Assembly (NCBI GenBank): GCA_964423545.1 | Contig: CAYRFV010000069.1 | Location: 1-21,494, forward strand | Origin: JALOOE01 sp964423545 | GTDB taxonomy: Bacteria > Chloroflexota > Anaerolineae > CG2-30-64-16 | Direction of reading: 5' to 3' | Length of the DNA stretch: 21,494 bases | In this document: positions 5,311-12,624 of the stretch, one piece after another | How positions within the stretch are numbered: position 1 is the first letter of the stretch | How the letters are laid out: the number at the start of each line of letters is the position of its first letter | Notes under the pieces: model-generated | Seen by the model: the letters and a program-made list of their open reading frames with translations, nothing else | Databases searched by the model: none | Told to the model about the DNA's origin: nothing | Position numbers and translations under genes: made by a program

Positions 5311-6306
5311 ATGTCCTCTCCCGCTGCCCTGCCGGCTGTCATACAGCCTGAGATGATAACACCCAGCGAAGCTGACCTGCTGGCCGCGTTCGCCGACTTT
5401 CTGCGGCTGGACGTGGCCCAGGGCGATGCCAGCCCCGAGACGATCCGCGCCTATGCCGGGCAGGTGCACGCCTTCGTGACCTGGTGCCAGGCCCAAGCGA
5501 TCCGACCCGCGGCCGCCAGCGAGGTCGATCTCAAGGCTTACCGGGCCACCCTCGTGGCCGGCGGCTACGCCCGGAGCGCGATCGCCGCCCGCCTCAATGC
5601 GGTCCGCCGGTTTTATGCGATGGCCCAGGCACGCGGCTGCCGGTTCGACAACCCCGCACAGGGCGTCAAGGCGCCGCCGGATCGAGCAGACCGTGCCGAG
5701 CGCATCAAGTGGCTGCCCTTGACGGCTGTCAGTGGGCTATTAGCTGCCCCCGATGCCCGCGCGCTGAAAGGCAAACGGGATCGAGCGATCCTGGCGCTGT
5801 TGGCGCTGCATGGCCTGCGCGTCGCCGAGGTGGTGGCTCTGCAAATGGATGACCTTGACCTGATGGAGCCACCGCTGGGTGCGCTCTCCGTGCCGGGCAA
5901 AGGCAAGAAGCGCCGCCGCGTCCTGCTGGTTGAGACGAGCCGAGTTGCTCTGGAGGCGTGGCTTGGGGTGCGGTCACAGGCCGCCGTGGAGAGCGAGGGC
6001 GCGTTGTTCGTCAGCTTGCAGCGCAACGGCGGCCGCGGGACGGCCCTTGATCGGCGTGGGGCCAGAAGGATGGTGGACGGCTACCTGGTCGAGCTGGGCC
6101 TCAAGCGCCCCCGCACGAGCTGCCACGCGCTGCGGCACAGCTTCGCTACGCTATCACGGGCCGCGGGCGCCCGGCTGGATGCGATCTCTCGCGCCATGGG
6201 CCACAGCAACATCGCCACGACGCAGGTCTACGCACAGATCGTGGATGCGGCGGCCGAGAACCCCGCCCGCTTCCTGGTGGGCGCACTGGAGGCCATCGAA
6301 AAGTAA
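5311..6306 (+). CDS. Tyrosine recombinase, XerC/XerD-like
   Basis: A 331-residue site-specific recombinase. The N-terminal SAM-like core-binding domain covers about residues 20-112 (SPETIRAYAGQVHAFVTW). The catalytic domain carries all expected residues: Arg170 (LHGLRVAEVVAL), the beta-hairpin Lys near 198 (GKGKK), HALRH at 272-276, His298 (MGHSNIATT) and nucleophile Tyr307. AAGGAG six bases upstream fixes the ATG. It sits just downstream of the segregation cassette, a usual place for a plasmid multimer-resolution recombinase; integration of the element is the alternative. The inverted repeat at 3629-3658 is a candidate target. Confidence 0.92.
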   Translation: MSSPAALPAVIQPEMITPSEADLLAAFADFLRLDVAQGDASPETIRAYAGQVHAFVTWCQAQAIRPAAASEVDLKAYRATLVAGGYARSAIAARLNAVRRFYAMAQARGCRFDNPAQGVKAPPDRADRAERIKWLPLTAVSGLLAAPDARALKGKRDRAILALLALHGLRVAEVVALQMDDLDLMEPPLGALSVPGKGKKRRRVLLVETSRVALEAWLGVRSQAAVESEGALFVSLQRNGGRGTALDRRGARRMVDGYLVELGLKRPRTSCHALRHSFATLSRAAGARLDAISRAMGHSNIATTQVYAQIVDAAAENPARFLVGALEAIEK

Positions 6307-6504
6307 TCCTGAAATTCGCCTTGCGGTCTGCCCAGCGAACCATCGGCACCTTGTCAACCGCATAGCTTGGGCGGCCCGACCGTGCAAATCGGGCAGGACG
6401 CAAGGCTGACTGAGGGACGCGCCAAGTATTTCTCCGCAACCGTACATGTGTGCTGAAATCGCGTGGTCGCACCAAGTATTCTTCGAATAAGCCGCGAGAA
6501 GCAC
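6307..6504. other. Intergenic region with short repeats
   Basis: GCCCGA (6374-6379) and TCGGGC (6389-6394) form a small inverted repeat, and CCAAGTATT occurs twice exactly 50 bases apart (6422-6430, 6472-6480), the second about 25 bases before the next gene. The direct repeat could be an operator for the HTH protein that follows. No gene or clear promoter seen. Confidence 0.45.
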
Positions 6505-7203
6505 ATGATCACCGTCAAACTACGTTTGGAAACCACTGTCGAGATCGTCGCCGGCTGGCTCGGCCGGCAAACGGAAGAGGATGGCCCACTACTGAGGCTG
6601 CCGTGGAGCCCAGACCCGTCCCCGTACTGGCTGATCGGCGCCTGGGCGGGCGCGTCACCGCACTACTGCGTCCGTGAGATCGAGGCCTACCGCCCGACCG
6701 AGCCCCATCCGGAGCGCATCAAGACCGACGCCTATACTTATGTCATCCGAATAGTCATGGAAACGGTGACGCCGACGACCTGTCAGATGACGTTGACCTG
6801 CACGCGCTGCCACGAGCCAGCAATCGTGGAACGCTTCCAAGCGCTGCTCGCCGGCATCAGCGAACGGTGGCCCCAGGCTGAGAGCCAGATCCCGACGGCG
6901 GTCAGCTACCAGGATGGTTGGGGCATCACCCATGTGGTGTCCTTGCGCTCCCCGCAGCCGTCAATCGCGCAAGCCGCCACCGCAGGCGATGAAACGACTC
7001 TCCCTGAGCCCGTCAGCGCACCCAAGCGCGGCGGGAGGCAGACCAACTCCGACGCCGAGATGCTGCACGTCTATCAAGGCTGGCGCGCGGCCAAGGCCGA
7101 ACGCCGGCTCTCCCAGGAAGCCTACGCCAACGAGATCGGCGTATCGGCCGAGACGATCAGACGTTACGGGCGAATTTTGAAGGGCAAGAACCTGATCAAG
7201 TAG
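6505..7203 (+). CDS. Uncharacterised protein with C-terminal helix-turn-helix
   Basis: A 232-residue protein I do not recognise. The N-terminal part (about 1-150) is mixed alpha/beta with many Trp and Tyr and a single CTRC pair near residue 91, possibly half of a metal site. A Pro/Ala linker (about 155-185) leads to a C-terminal helix-turn-helix: RRLSQEAYANEIGVSAETIR, then RYGRILK. It is probably a DNA-binding protein. I chose the ATG at 6505 over a GTG at 6463 because the protein-like sequence starts there (MITVKLRLETT) and the earlier residues are not convincing; a weak GAGAAG precedes it. It is followed by a strong terminator, so it ends the actin/recombinase transcription unit. Confidence 0.65.
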   Translation: MITVKLRLETTVEIVAGWLGRQTEEDGPLLRLPWSPDPSPYWLIGAWAGASPHYCVREIEAYRPTEPHPERIKTDAYTYVIRIVMETVTPTTCQMTLTCTRCHEPAIVERFQALLAGISERWPQAESQIPTAVSYQDGWGITHVVSLRSPQPSIAQAATAGDETTLPEPVSAPKRGGRQTNSDAEMLHVYQGWRAAKAERRLSQEAYANEIGVSAETIRRYGRILKGKNLIK

Positions 7204-7238
7204 CATTACTGACGAATACTGACGCATTACTGCCGGTC
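7204..7238 (+). repeat. Three imperfect 10-11 bp direct repeats
   Basis: CATTACTGACG, AATACTGACG and CATTACTGCCG follow each other directly after the stop codon. The unit differs from the 9-bp iterons. It may be an operator or a replication tandem repeat; role unknown. Confidence 0.5.
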
Positions 7239-7257
7239 ACAACCGCAGTTTTCTGCT

Positions 7258-7290
7258 AAGCTCCCCACAGACACGGGGAGCTTTTTGTTT
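7258..7290 (+). terminator. Intrinsic terminator
   Basis: AAGCTCCCC, loop ACAGACAC, GGGGAGCTT, with a T-run. Perfect 9-bp stem. It separates the recombinase/HTH unit from the replication unit beginning at 7305, only four bases before the next Shine-Dalgarno, so read-through or attenuation would link the two. Confidence 0.9.
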
Positions 7291-7304
7291 CCCAGGAGGA
7301 AAAC

Positions 7305-7502
7305 GTGTACCGACGCTTGACCATCACCCTGGCGCCCGAGGAGCGCGAGCTGCTGGATCGCCTCTCGCAAGCCGACCTGCGTCCGGTGAAAGAACAGCTG
7401 CGGTGGCTGCTGAGGCAGGAGGCGACCCGCCGGGGCCTCTGCCCGTGTGAGGCGGCTGAGCAAGCTCAGCCGGAGGTGGCGCATGGCAAACAACGGCCAT
7501 GA
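7305..7502 (+). CDS. Small helical protein, possibly CopG/Arc-like
   Basis: A 65-residue protein starting MYRRLTITLAPEERELLDRL. A short beta-strand followed by two predicted helices (PEERELLDRLSQ, PVKEQLRWLLRQEATRRG) suggests a ribbon-helix-helix regulator. AGGAGG lies six bases before the GTG start. The 3' end overlaps the start of the RepA-like ATPase gene by 20 bases, so the two are coupled, and small DNA-binding regulators commonly precede plasmid repA genes. Function inferred. Confidence 0.6.
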   Translation: MYRRLTITLAPEERELLDRLSQADLRPVKEQLRWLLRQEATRRGLCPCEAAEQAQPEVAHGKQRP

Positions 7503-8790
7503 TTGGCAGCGCCAATCAAAGCCGACCGCCAGCGCGCCACCGCTGGCGGTCGGCGGTGCGGCGCAAGAGGCCGCTCTCAAAAGACAAGTAGATTCTACAC
7601 CAACCGACGCCGTTCGTCAAGACTCGCTCGCGCTCTGGCACCTGGGGCGGCTGATGGCCGGCGCGACCGACGCCGACGTGCAGATCATCGGCCAGGCCTT
7701 CCCTGACCTGCCGCTGAACGGCAGCGCACAGGCCAACCGGCGCGCGGCGAGCGTGTACGTCGGCGACCGCCATGACCTGCTGGCCCAAATCCTGACGCTG
7801 GATCTGGATGAAGCGCCACCAGCCGCGGCCGCCAAGCCGCGCACCAGCTATACCGTCCGCGAGCTTCTGGAAACCGTCTTTCCTGAGCCACGCTGGGCTG
7901 TGCCCGACATCCTGCCGGAAGGCTTGGCGCTATTGGCCGGCCGGCCCAAGATGGGCAAGAGCTGGCTGGCGCTGCAGATCGCCTGCGCCGTCGGCACGGG
8001 TGGCATCGTATTGGGGCGGCGGGTGATCAAAGCGCCCGTGCTGTACATCGCGCTGGAGGACGGCTACCGTCGGCTGCAGAGCCGGATGCAGACGCAGCTT
8101 TGGTCGCGCGACGCTGAGGTTGACTTCTACGTCGAATGGCCCGATCTGGCCGCCGGCGGGCTGGAACGCCTGCAGGAAGTGATCACGGCCAAGGGCTATG
8201 CGCTGGTGATCATTGACACGTTGAGCCGGATCACCTGCTTCGATCAGCAGGACGTGACCCCCACGACGGTGATCATGGGCGCGCTTCAACGTCTCGCCCT
8301 GGCGCACCGCTGCACCATCCTTGTCGTGGACCACCACCGCAAGCCGAGCGTCTCCGGTGCGGACCTGATTGACTCAGTGCTCGGCTCGACCGGCAAAACC
8401 GCGGTGGCCGATGCGATTGTGGGCCTGTTCCGCGAGCGCGGGCAGTTGGGCGCCAAGCTGCATGTCACCGGTCGCGACCTGCTCGACCAGCAGTTGGCGC
8501 TGAAGTGGGATGCCCCCACGTGCTGCTGGCAACTCAATGAAGACGCCAAAGCGGCGACGCACAATGCCAGCCAGCTCGAAGTGCTGGAAGCGCTGGCCGA
8601 GCTGGGTGGCGAGGCGACCACTTCCGACCTGGCCGCTCGCCTCGGCAAGGACAAGGCGCAGATCTCGCGCACCCTGGCCGACCTGCTCACCAGTGGGGAC
8701 GTGCGCAAGGGCCGGCGCACCGGCAAAGAGGTGCCCTACCAATTGACCCATCCGCCTGTGGGCGAAGACGAGGATGACGCCGATGACTGA
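7483..8790 (+). CDS. RepA-like hexameric AAA/RecA-type ATPase (plasmid replicative helicase family)
   Basis: A 435-residue ATPase of the AAA_25/RSF1010-RepA group. Walker A is at about 151-160 (LAGRPKMGKS), a conserved YIALEDGYRRLQSR at 188-201, Walker B at 241-248 (LVIIDTLS), and the C-terminal core motif VVDHHRKPS near 285-295. A winged-helix domain follows at about 365-425 (TTSDLAARLGKDKAQISRTLADLL), which the short RepA proteins lack. The N-terminal 120 residues are an extra region with no family I know. It probably unwinds DNA in replication of the element together with the primase after the repeat cluster. GGAGG before the ATG at 7483 sets the start. The fold is firm, the helicase role inferred. 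Confidence 0.85.
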   Translation: MANNGHDWQRQSKPTASAPPLAVGGAAQEAALKRQVDSTPTDAVRQDSLALWHLGRLMAGATDADVQIIGQAFPDLPLNGSAQANRRAASVYVGDRHDLLAQILTLDLDEAPPAAAAKPRTSYTVRELLETVFPEPRWAVPDILPEGLALLAGRPKMGKSWLALQIACAVGTGGIVLGRRVIKAPVLYIALEDGYRRLQSRMQTQLWSRDAEVDFYVEWPDLAAGGLERLQEVITAKGYALVIIDTLSRITCFDQQDVTPTTVIMGALQRLALAHRCTILVVDHHRKPSVSGADLIDSVLGSTGKTAVADAIVGLFRERGQLGAKLHVTGRDLLDQQLALKWDAPTCCWQLNEDAKAATHNASQLEVLEALAELGGEATTSDLAARLGKDKAQISRTLADLLTSGDVRKGRRTGKEVPYQLTHPPVGEDEDDADD

Positions 8791-8863
8791 GCCGTCGCGC
8801 CGATTCAAGTCAATCGAGTCAAACGAGTCAATCGTATCAATCGAGTCAAACGTGGGGCGGTGA
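8783..8863 (+). CDS. Possible 26-residue peptide across the 9-bp repeats
   Basis: An ATG at 8783 overlaps the RepA-like stop codon (ATGACTGA) and opens a 26-codon frame. Because each repeat is three codons, it encodes a repetitive Ser-rich tripeptide series (SIE, SNE, SIV, SIE, SNV). It ends at 8863, just before the primase start at 8865, which would couple translation across the repeats. The open frame may be a by-product of a 9-bp repeat lacking stop codons in this phase. Confidence 0.25.
   Translation: MTEPSRRFKSIESNESIVSIESNVGR
8807..8851 (-). repeat. Tandem 9-bp repeats, cluster 2 (iteron-like)
   Basis: Five exact 9-bp units, read on the minus strand as GTTTGACTC, GATTGATAC, GATTGACTC, GTTTGACTC, GATTGACTT. 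They are the same words as cluster 1 at 3013-3057 but in inverted orientation. They fill the gap between the RepA-like ATPase and primase genes and are candidate origin or centromere iterons. Confidence 0.8.
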
Positions 8864-8864
8864 T

Positions 8865-10367
8865 ATGGCGAGCCAGCACAGATCGCGCACCTACCCACGA
8901 ACCGACCTGCCGCCGCTGGATTTGTCGCGCGTCGACCTGTTGGGCCTGATCGAGCGCGATACCCGCCTGAGGCGCGTGGCGCGCACCCACGGCGGCGAAT
9001 ATGCCGGGCCGTGTCCCTTCTGCGGCGGCGAAGACCGCTTTCGGGTCTGGCCGGAGCATCCCGATGGCCGCGGCGAGTGGTGGTGCCGACGCTGCGAGCG
9101 GAGCGGCGACGCGGTGGACTACGTCCGTGCCCGCCATAACCTGGATTTCGTCTCCACCTGTGAATGGCTGGGACTGGACTTGCCGGGGCACGATCGCCTG
9201 AAGCTACGGCCCATCGGCGTAAGCCAGGCAGGCAGTCCAGACTCTCACAGGGAGGAGGAACCGCCCGTGCCCCCTGCTCTGGATCGCGACCACCAGATTG
9301 TAGATGGGACGCCGCCGGCCGAGGACTGGCGCCGGGCGGCGGAGAAGATCGTGAGCCAATGTGAAGCTGCGCTGTGGGGCGCAGGCGGCGCCAAGGCCCG
9401 CGCCTGGCTGAGCGCCCGTGGTCTGACCGAAGCCACCTGCCGGGCCTGGCGCCTGGGCTATCAAGGCGAGGACGACCGGATCGGTGCCCTGTATGTGCCG
9501 CGCGGGATCGTGATCCCGTGCTTCTGCGAGGGGGCGCTCTGGTACGTGAAGGTGCGCCGGCCCGTGCCGCCCTTGGAAGGGCCGAAGTACTGGCAGGTCA
9601 AAGGCAGCAAGCTCACCCTGTTCGGCCTGGACCAACTCGCCGGCCGACCGGAGATCGTGATCTGCGAGGGCGAACTGGACGCGCTGCTGCTACGGCAGCT
9701 CGCCGGTGACCTGGCCGACGTGATCGCCGTGGCCGGCGCGACCCAGCGGCCCAACGCGCAGGCCTTGCTCCGTCTCGCCGAGTACCGGCGTTGGCTCGTC
9801 GCCTTCGACAACGACGAGGCCGGCGCGCAGGGCGCGGATTGGTGGGGCTTCGCTGCGCGCACGCGCTCGGTGCGACCACTGCACGGCAAGGACCTGACCG
9901 ACTTCCATCTTGCCGGCGGCGACCTGCGGGCCTGGGTCGAGTACCTGCTGACCAGGGAGGGCCGGCCTGTGGCAGGGACTAACGCAGGTCAAATCGTGCC
10001 GGAAGCCAGCAAGGAGGCGGCCGACCCGCCAGAAACAGCGCCAGCAGCCGAGTCGGAAATTGCGCCGGAACCACCTGCCCTTCCAGCAGCCTCGCCGTCC
10101 ATCGAGCCAGCGGCCGCGCCAGAGACGCCTATCGTGCCAGAAACAGCAGCTCCGACCATACTGGAATCTCAGCCGTCGGCTCCCGCTGAGGGAGCTGCCA
10201 ACACAGGCTCCGTGCAGTATCCAGTGGTTCTGGTGTGGCCGGCTGACGCGACGGTGGCGGTTATCAGCGGCCAGTGGCAGCGGCTGGCGAACGGCCGCAT
10301 TGAGGCGATCTACAACGATCGCGACGAATTGGCCTGGTGTGTCGAGACCACCAGACTCCTGCGTTAG
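8865..10367 (+). CDS. DnaG-type primase: CHC2 zinc finger plus Toprim domain
   Basis: A 500-residue primase-like protein. The zinc-binding domain is at about 35-105, with Cys50, Cys53, Cys74 and Cys77 (GPCPFCGGEDRFRVW, WWCRRCERSGD). The Toprim catalytic domain is at about 262-330, with the acidic Glu268 (VICEGELDAL) and the 315-317 DND of AFDNDEAGAQG. Residues 365-460 are a Pro/Ala/Glu-rich disordered linker leading to a small C-terminal module (VVLVWPADATVAVISG, then ELAWCVETTRLL). It should synthesise RNA primers for replication of the element. There is no helicase domain, so the RepA-like ATPase upstream would supply that. The start follows GGGGCGG just after the repeats. Confidence 0.9.
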   Translation: MASQHRSRTYPRTDLPPLDLSRVDLLGLIERDTRLRRVARTHGGEYAGPCPFCGGEDRFRVWPEHPDGRGEWWCRRCERSGDAVDYVRARHNLDFVSTCEWLGLDLPGHDRLKLRPIGVSQAGSPDSHREEEPPVPPALDRDHQIVDGTPPAEDWRRAAEKIVSQCEAALWGAGGAKARAWLSARGLTEATCRAWRLGYQGEDDRIGALYVPRGIVIPCFCEGALWYVKVRRPVPPLEGPKYWQVKGSKLTLFGLDQLAGRPEIVICEGELDALLLRQLAGDLADVIAVAGATQRPNAQALLRLAEYRRWLVAFDNDEAGAQGADWWGFAARTRSVRPLHGKDLTDFHLAGGDLRAWVEYLLTREGRPVAGTNAGQIVPEASKEAADPPETAPAAESEIAPEPPALPAASPSIEPAAAPETPIVPETAAPTILESQPSAPAEGAANTGSVQYPVVLVWPADATVAVISGQWQRLANGRIEAIYNDRDELAWCVETTRLLR

Positions 10368-10380
10368 GGCTGAGGGCATC

Positions 10381-10446
10381 ATGCAGCGACAGGCCGATGC
10401 TTCCGAGAAGCACGCATATCGGAAGGATGCTGAGGGGCTGCAATGA
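10381..10446 (+). CDS. Possible 21-residue peptide
   Basis: An ATG preceded by GAGGG opens a 21-codon frame whose stop overlaps the next start (ATGA at 10443-10446). The product is charged (MQRQADASEKHAYRK then an acidic end). Ribosome binding site and coupling suggest it is translated, possibly as a leader; no function visible. Confidence 0.35.
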   Translation: MQRQADASEKHAYRKDAEGLQ

Positions 10447-10679
10447 GCAAAAACGGGCCGCGCCGGCTGCTCGCCGCCGTGCTGATTCGCGCCATCAGGG
10501 ACGCACTGGCCGCCAATAGCGACCTAGCGGCCGAGGCGCGCGGCTGGTTGGGGGCGGTCGGCGGCGACCTGGTGACGTTGCTGGACGTCCCGCCCGAGCG
10601 CCTGACGGCCTGGTTGGCCACCCTGCCGTCGCTGCCTGTCGCACGACTGGCGCCGCACGAGACGCGCCAGGCTGCATAA
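10443..10679 (+). CDS. Small uncharacterised helical protein
   Basis: A 78-residue protein with a helical pattern: RRLLAAVLIRAIRDALA, DLAAEARGWLGAVGGDLVTLL, then PPERLTAWLATL. The middle segment resembles small phage/plasmid proteins with an AEARxWL...LGxxPERL arrangement, but no function is attached to them that I know. GAGGGG lies upstream of the ATG. Its stop overlaps the next ATG by one base (TAATG), placing it in a tight run of small genes between primase and serine recombinase. Confidence 0.6.
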   Translation: MSKNGPRRLLAAVLIRAIRDALAANSDLAAEARGWLGAVGGDLVTLLDVPPERLTAWLATLPSLPVARLAPHETRQAA

Positions 10680-10837
10680 TGGACGCGGTCAAGACCCTGG
10701 AACGGGCAGAGCCGCTCACGCTGGAGGTGGCCGATTTCGCCGACACCGACCAGCTTTTGCTCTTGCTCGCCGGCATTGTAACGCGCTTGCTCGGAGTCGA
10801 TCCCCGTGGCGAGAATCAAGAAACCCAGACCAGGTGA
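10679..10837 (+). CDS. Small uncharacterised protein (52 aa)
   Basis: A 52-codon frame starting MDAVKTLERAEPLTLEVADF, acidic and leucine-rich (DQLLLLLAGIVTRLLG), then a polar tail. Its start overlaps the previous stop by one base, and its 3' end overlaps the serine recombinase start at 10806 by 32 bases in another frame. The tight coupling on both sides is the main evidence that it is translated. It may form a helical, dimerising protein; function unknown. Confidence 0.5.
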   Translation: MDAVKTLERAEPLTLEVADFADTDQLLLLLAGIVTRLLGVDPRGENQETQTR

Positions 10838-12382
10838 CACCTCCGAGGCCGCCCGCGCCCTGCGGGTGGCCATGTACACGCGCGTCTCCAGCGAGATGCA
10901 GCTCGAAGGCTACAGCCTGGAATCTCAACTGGACATCTGCCGCGAGTACACGGCCAAAAAAGCTGGCAGGAAGCGGCCGTCTACACCGACGAAGGCGAAA
11001 GCGCACGAAAGGCCGACCGCCCACAGTTCCAGGCCATGGTGCGCGACGGCAAGCAGCGCAAATTCGACGTCGTAATCGTGATGAAGCTGGATCGCTTCGC
11101 CCGCTGCCGCCGCGACACCGAGAACTACCTCTACGACCTGAACGAAGCGGGCCTGGAGATCATCTCCGCCAAGGAATCGCAGTTTGACTTCACCACGGCG
11201 GCCGGCAAAGCCTATCTCGGCATGATCTCGACCTTCAACCAGTACTACTCCGACGCGCTAGCCGAGAATGTGGCGGTGGGCAAAGCGACCCGCACCAAAT
11301 CACACGGCCTGTGGAACGGCCAGGTGCCTTTCGGCTATCAGGTGACCTATCTCAAAGATGGCGGGGATGGCGTGCCCTATCCCGATCCGCATGAGGCGAA
11401 AGGCGTGCAGCTCGCTTTCGAGCAGTATGCGACGGGCATGTACTCCGACACCGACATCGCCCAGATGCTGAACGAGGCCGGCTGCCGGCCCCACGGCCGC
11501 GGCGCCCGAGCCCTGCCGCTCTTCAGTAAGGATACGATCCGGGAGACTTTGCAGAGTCGGTTTTACCTCGGTGAGGCCCGCTACCGTGACCAGTGGTTCC
11601 CAGCGCGCCAAGATCCGATCATCTCGGAGGAGCTGTTCGAGCGTTGCCAGGAGGTGCGCCGGCGGCGCGGGCAGCACAAGGCCGGCACCACCGCCCGCCA
11701 GGGCAGCCGCGACTACCCGCTGACCGGCATCGCCCGGTGCGCCCGCTGCGGCGGCCGGCTGCGCGGAACCTATGTGAGCGGCAAGAGCTACTATCGCGAT
11801 CTCGCCCGCGAGCAGGGCCGCGCGTGCGATCAGCGCATGGTGCGCGCCGACCTGGCCGAGGCGGCGTTGGGCGGTTTTCTGAGCCGTCTAACCTTGCCGG
11901 CCGACTGGCGCGCACAGATCCTCGTGCTCGTGAAGGCGCGTGTGAAGGCGGTTGACAACGTGGAGGCGGAACAGGCGCGCATTAACACCCTCCTGGAACG
12001 GCTGAAACGCCTCTTCCTGCTCGGTGATCTGACCGAACGGGAGTACGTGGCCGAGCGCGACCGCCTGCGTAACCAGCTTGCCGCCCTCGTGCCGCCGGCC
12101 CTGCCCGACCTGGAACGCGCGGCCATGCTGCTGCGCGACTTCGGCAAGCTGTGGGACGCCGCGACGCCGCCGGAGCGCAAACAGATCCTGCAGACGCTGC
12201 TGGCCGCGGTCTATCTGGATGTAGACCACGGCCCTGTCGTGGCTGTCGAGCCACGGGCTCAATTCACGACGCTCTTCGCCATGATGCGACCTGGTGTTGA
12301 TTCGGGGATCGGCCCCGCAGGTGACATCACGATCCTGAATCCTGGCGAGGCGCTGGTCGAATCGCCAGGCGCGTTGTCATGA
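10806..12382 (+). pseudogene. Large serine recombinase, frameshifted at an A6 run
   Basis: Two frames together make a 525-residue large serine recombinase. Frame one (from a GTG at 10806) holds the catalytic start YTRVSSEMQLEGYSLESQ with nucleophile Ser28. Homology passes to the -1 frame at AAAAAA (10956-10961), continuing WQEAAVYTDEGESARKADRP and VVIVMKLDRFARCRRD (resolvase core). The DNA-binding recombinase domain follows (GLWNGQVPFGYQV, QSRFYLGEARY), then a zinc-ribbon region (RCARCGGRLRG) and a coiled coil (about 390-450 of the restored protein). One extra A restores a single frame. Such enzymes integrate or excise elements. As written, the second frame has no good start before the catalytic residues and would be inactive alone. 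It is therefore a pseudogene, a slippage-expressed gene or a sequencing error. Confidence 0.85.
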
Positions 12383-12624
12383 CAGGCCCAGACCGACGGC
12401 TGACTGCTGTTGGCGGCGCAGCGCGCCAGGCGTGGGCGCAGTCGCCACCCGCCTCTCACCCTGGGCTTAGCAGCCGGCGGGGAGAGGACGGGGGCGGAGG
12501 CCGCGCCCCCGATCTTGGCCCACGGGGCCGCTATCTGGCGCAATGCGCCGTGGTGTCGCGTCCACCATGGCTCGCTGGTCCACAAGGGAGCGCGACGGCG
12601 CATAACACACACGGAGAGACGATC
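12383..12624. other. Gap with open but unconvincing frame
   Basis: The frame of the FtsK-like protein is open back to an ATG at 12379 that overlaps the recombinase stop (ATGA), but the encoded Gly/Arg/Pro-rich stretch does not look like a folded protein and another frame is also open. The stretch is very GC-rich. I see no promoter or RNA. Confidence 0.4.

Noticed and set aside
10956..10962. Classical X XXY YYZ slippery heptamer in the serine recombinase
   Set aside because: In the actual reading phase the codons are GCC AAA AAA GCT, so the canonical heptamer A AAA AAG is not in the right phase; only simpler poly-A slippage remains possible.
12379..12624. N-terminal extension of the FtsK-like protein
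   Set aside because: Although ATGA overlaps the recombinase stop, the residues are Gly/Pro/Arg-rich and unlike FtsK; the ATG at 12625 has a better ribosome binding site and starts the folded part.
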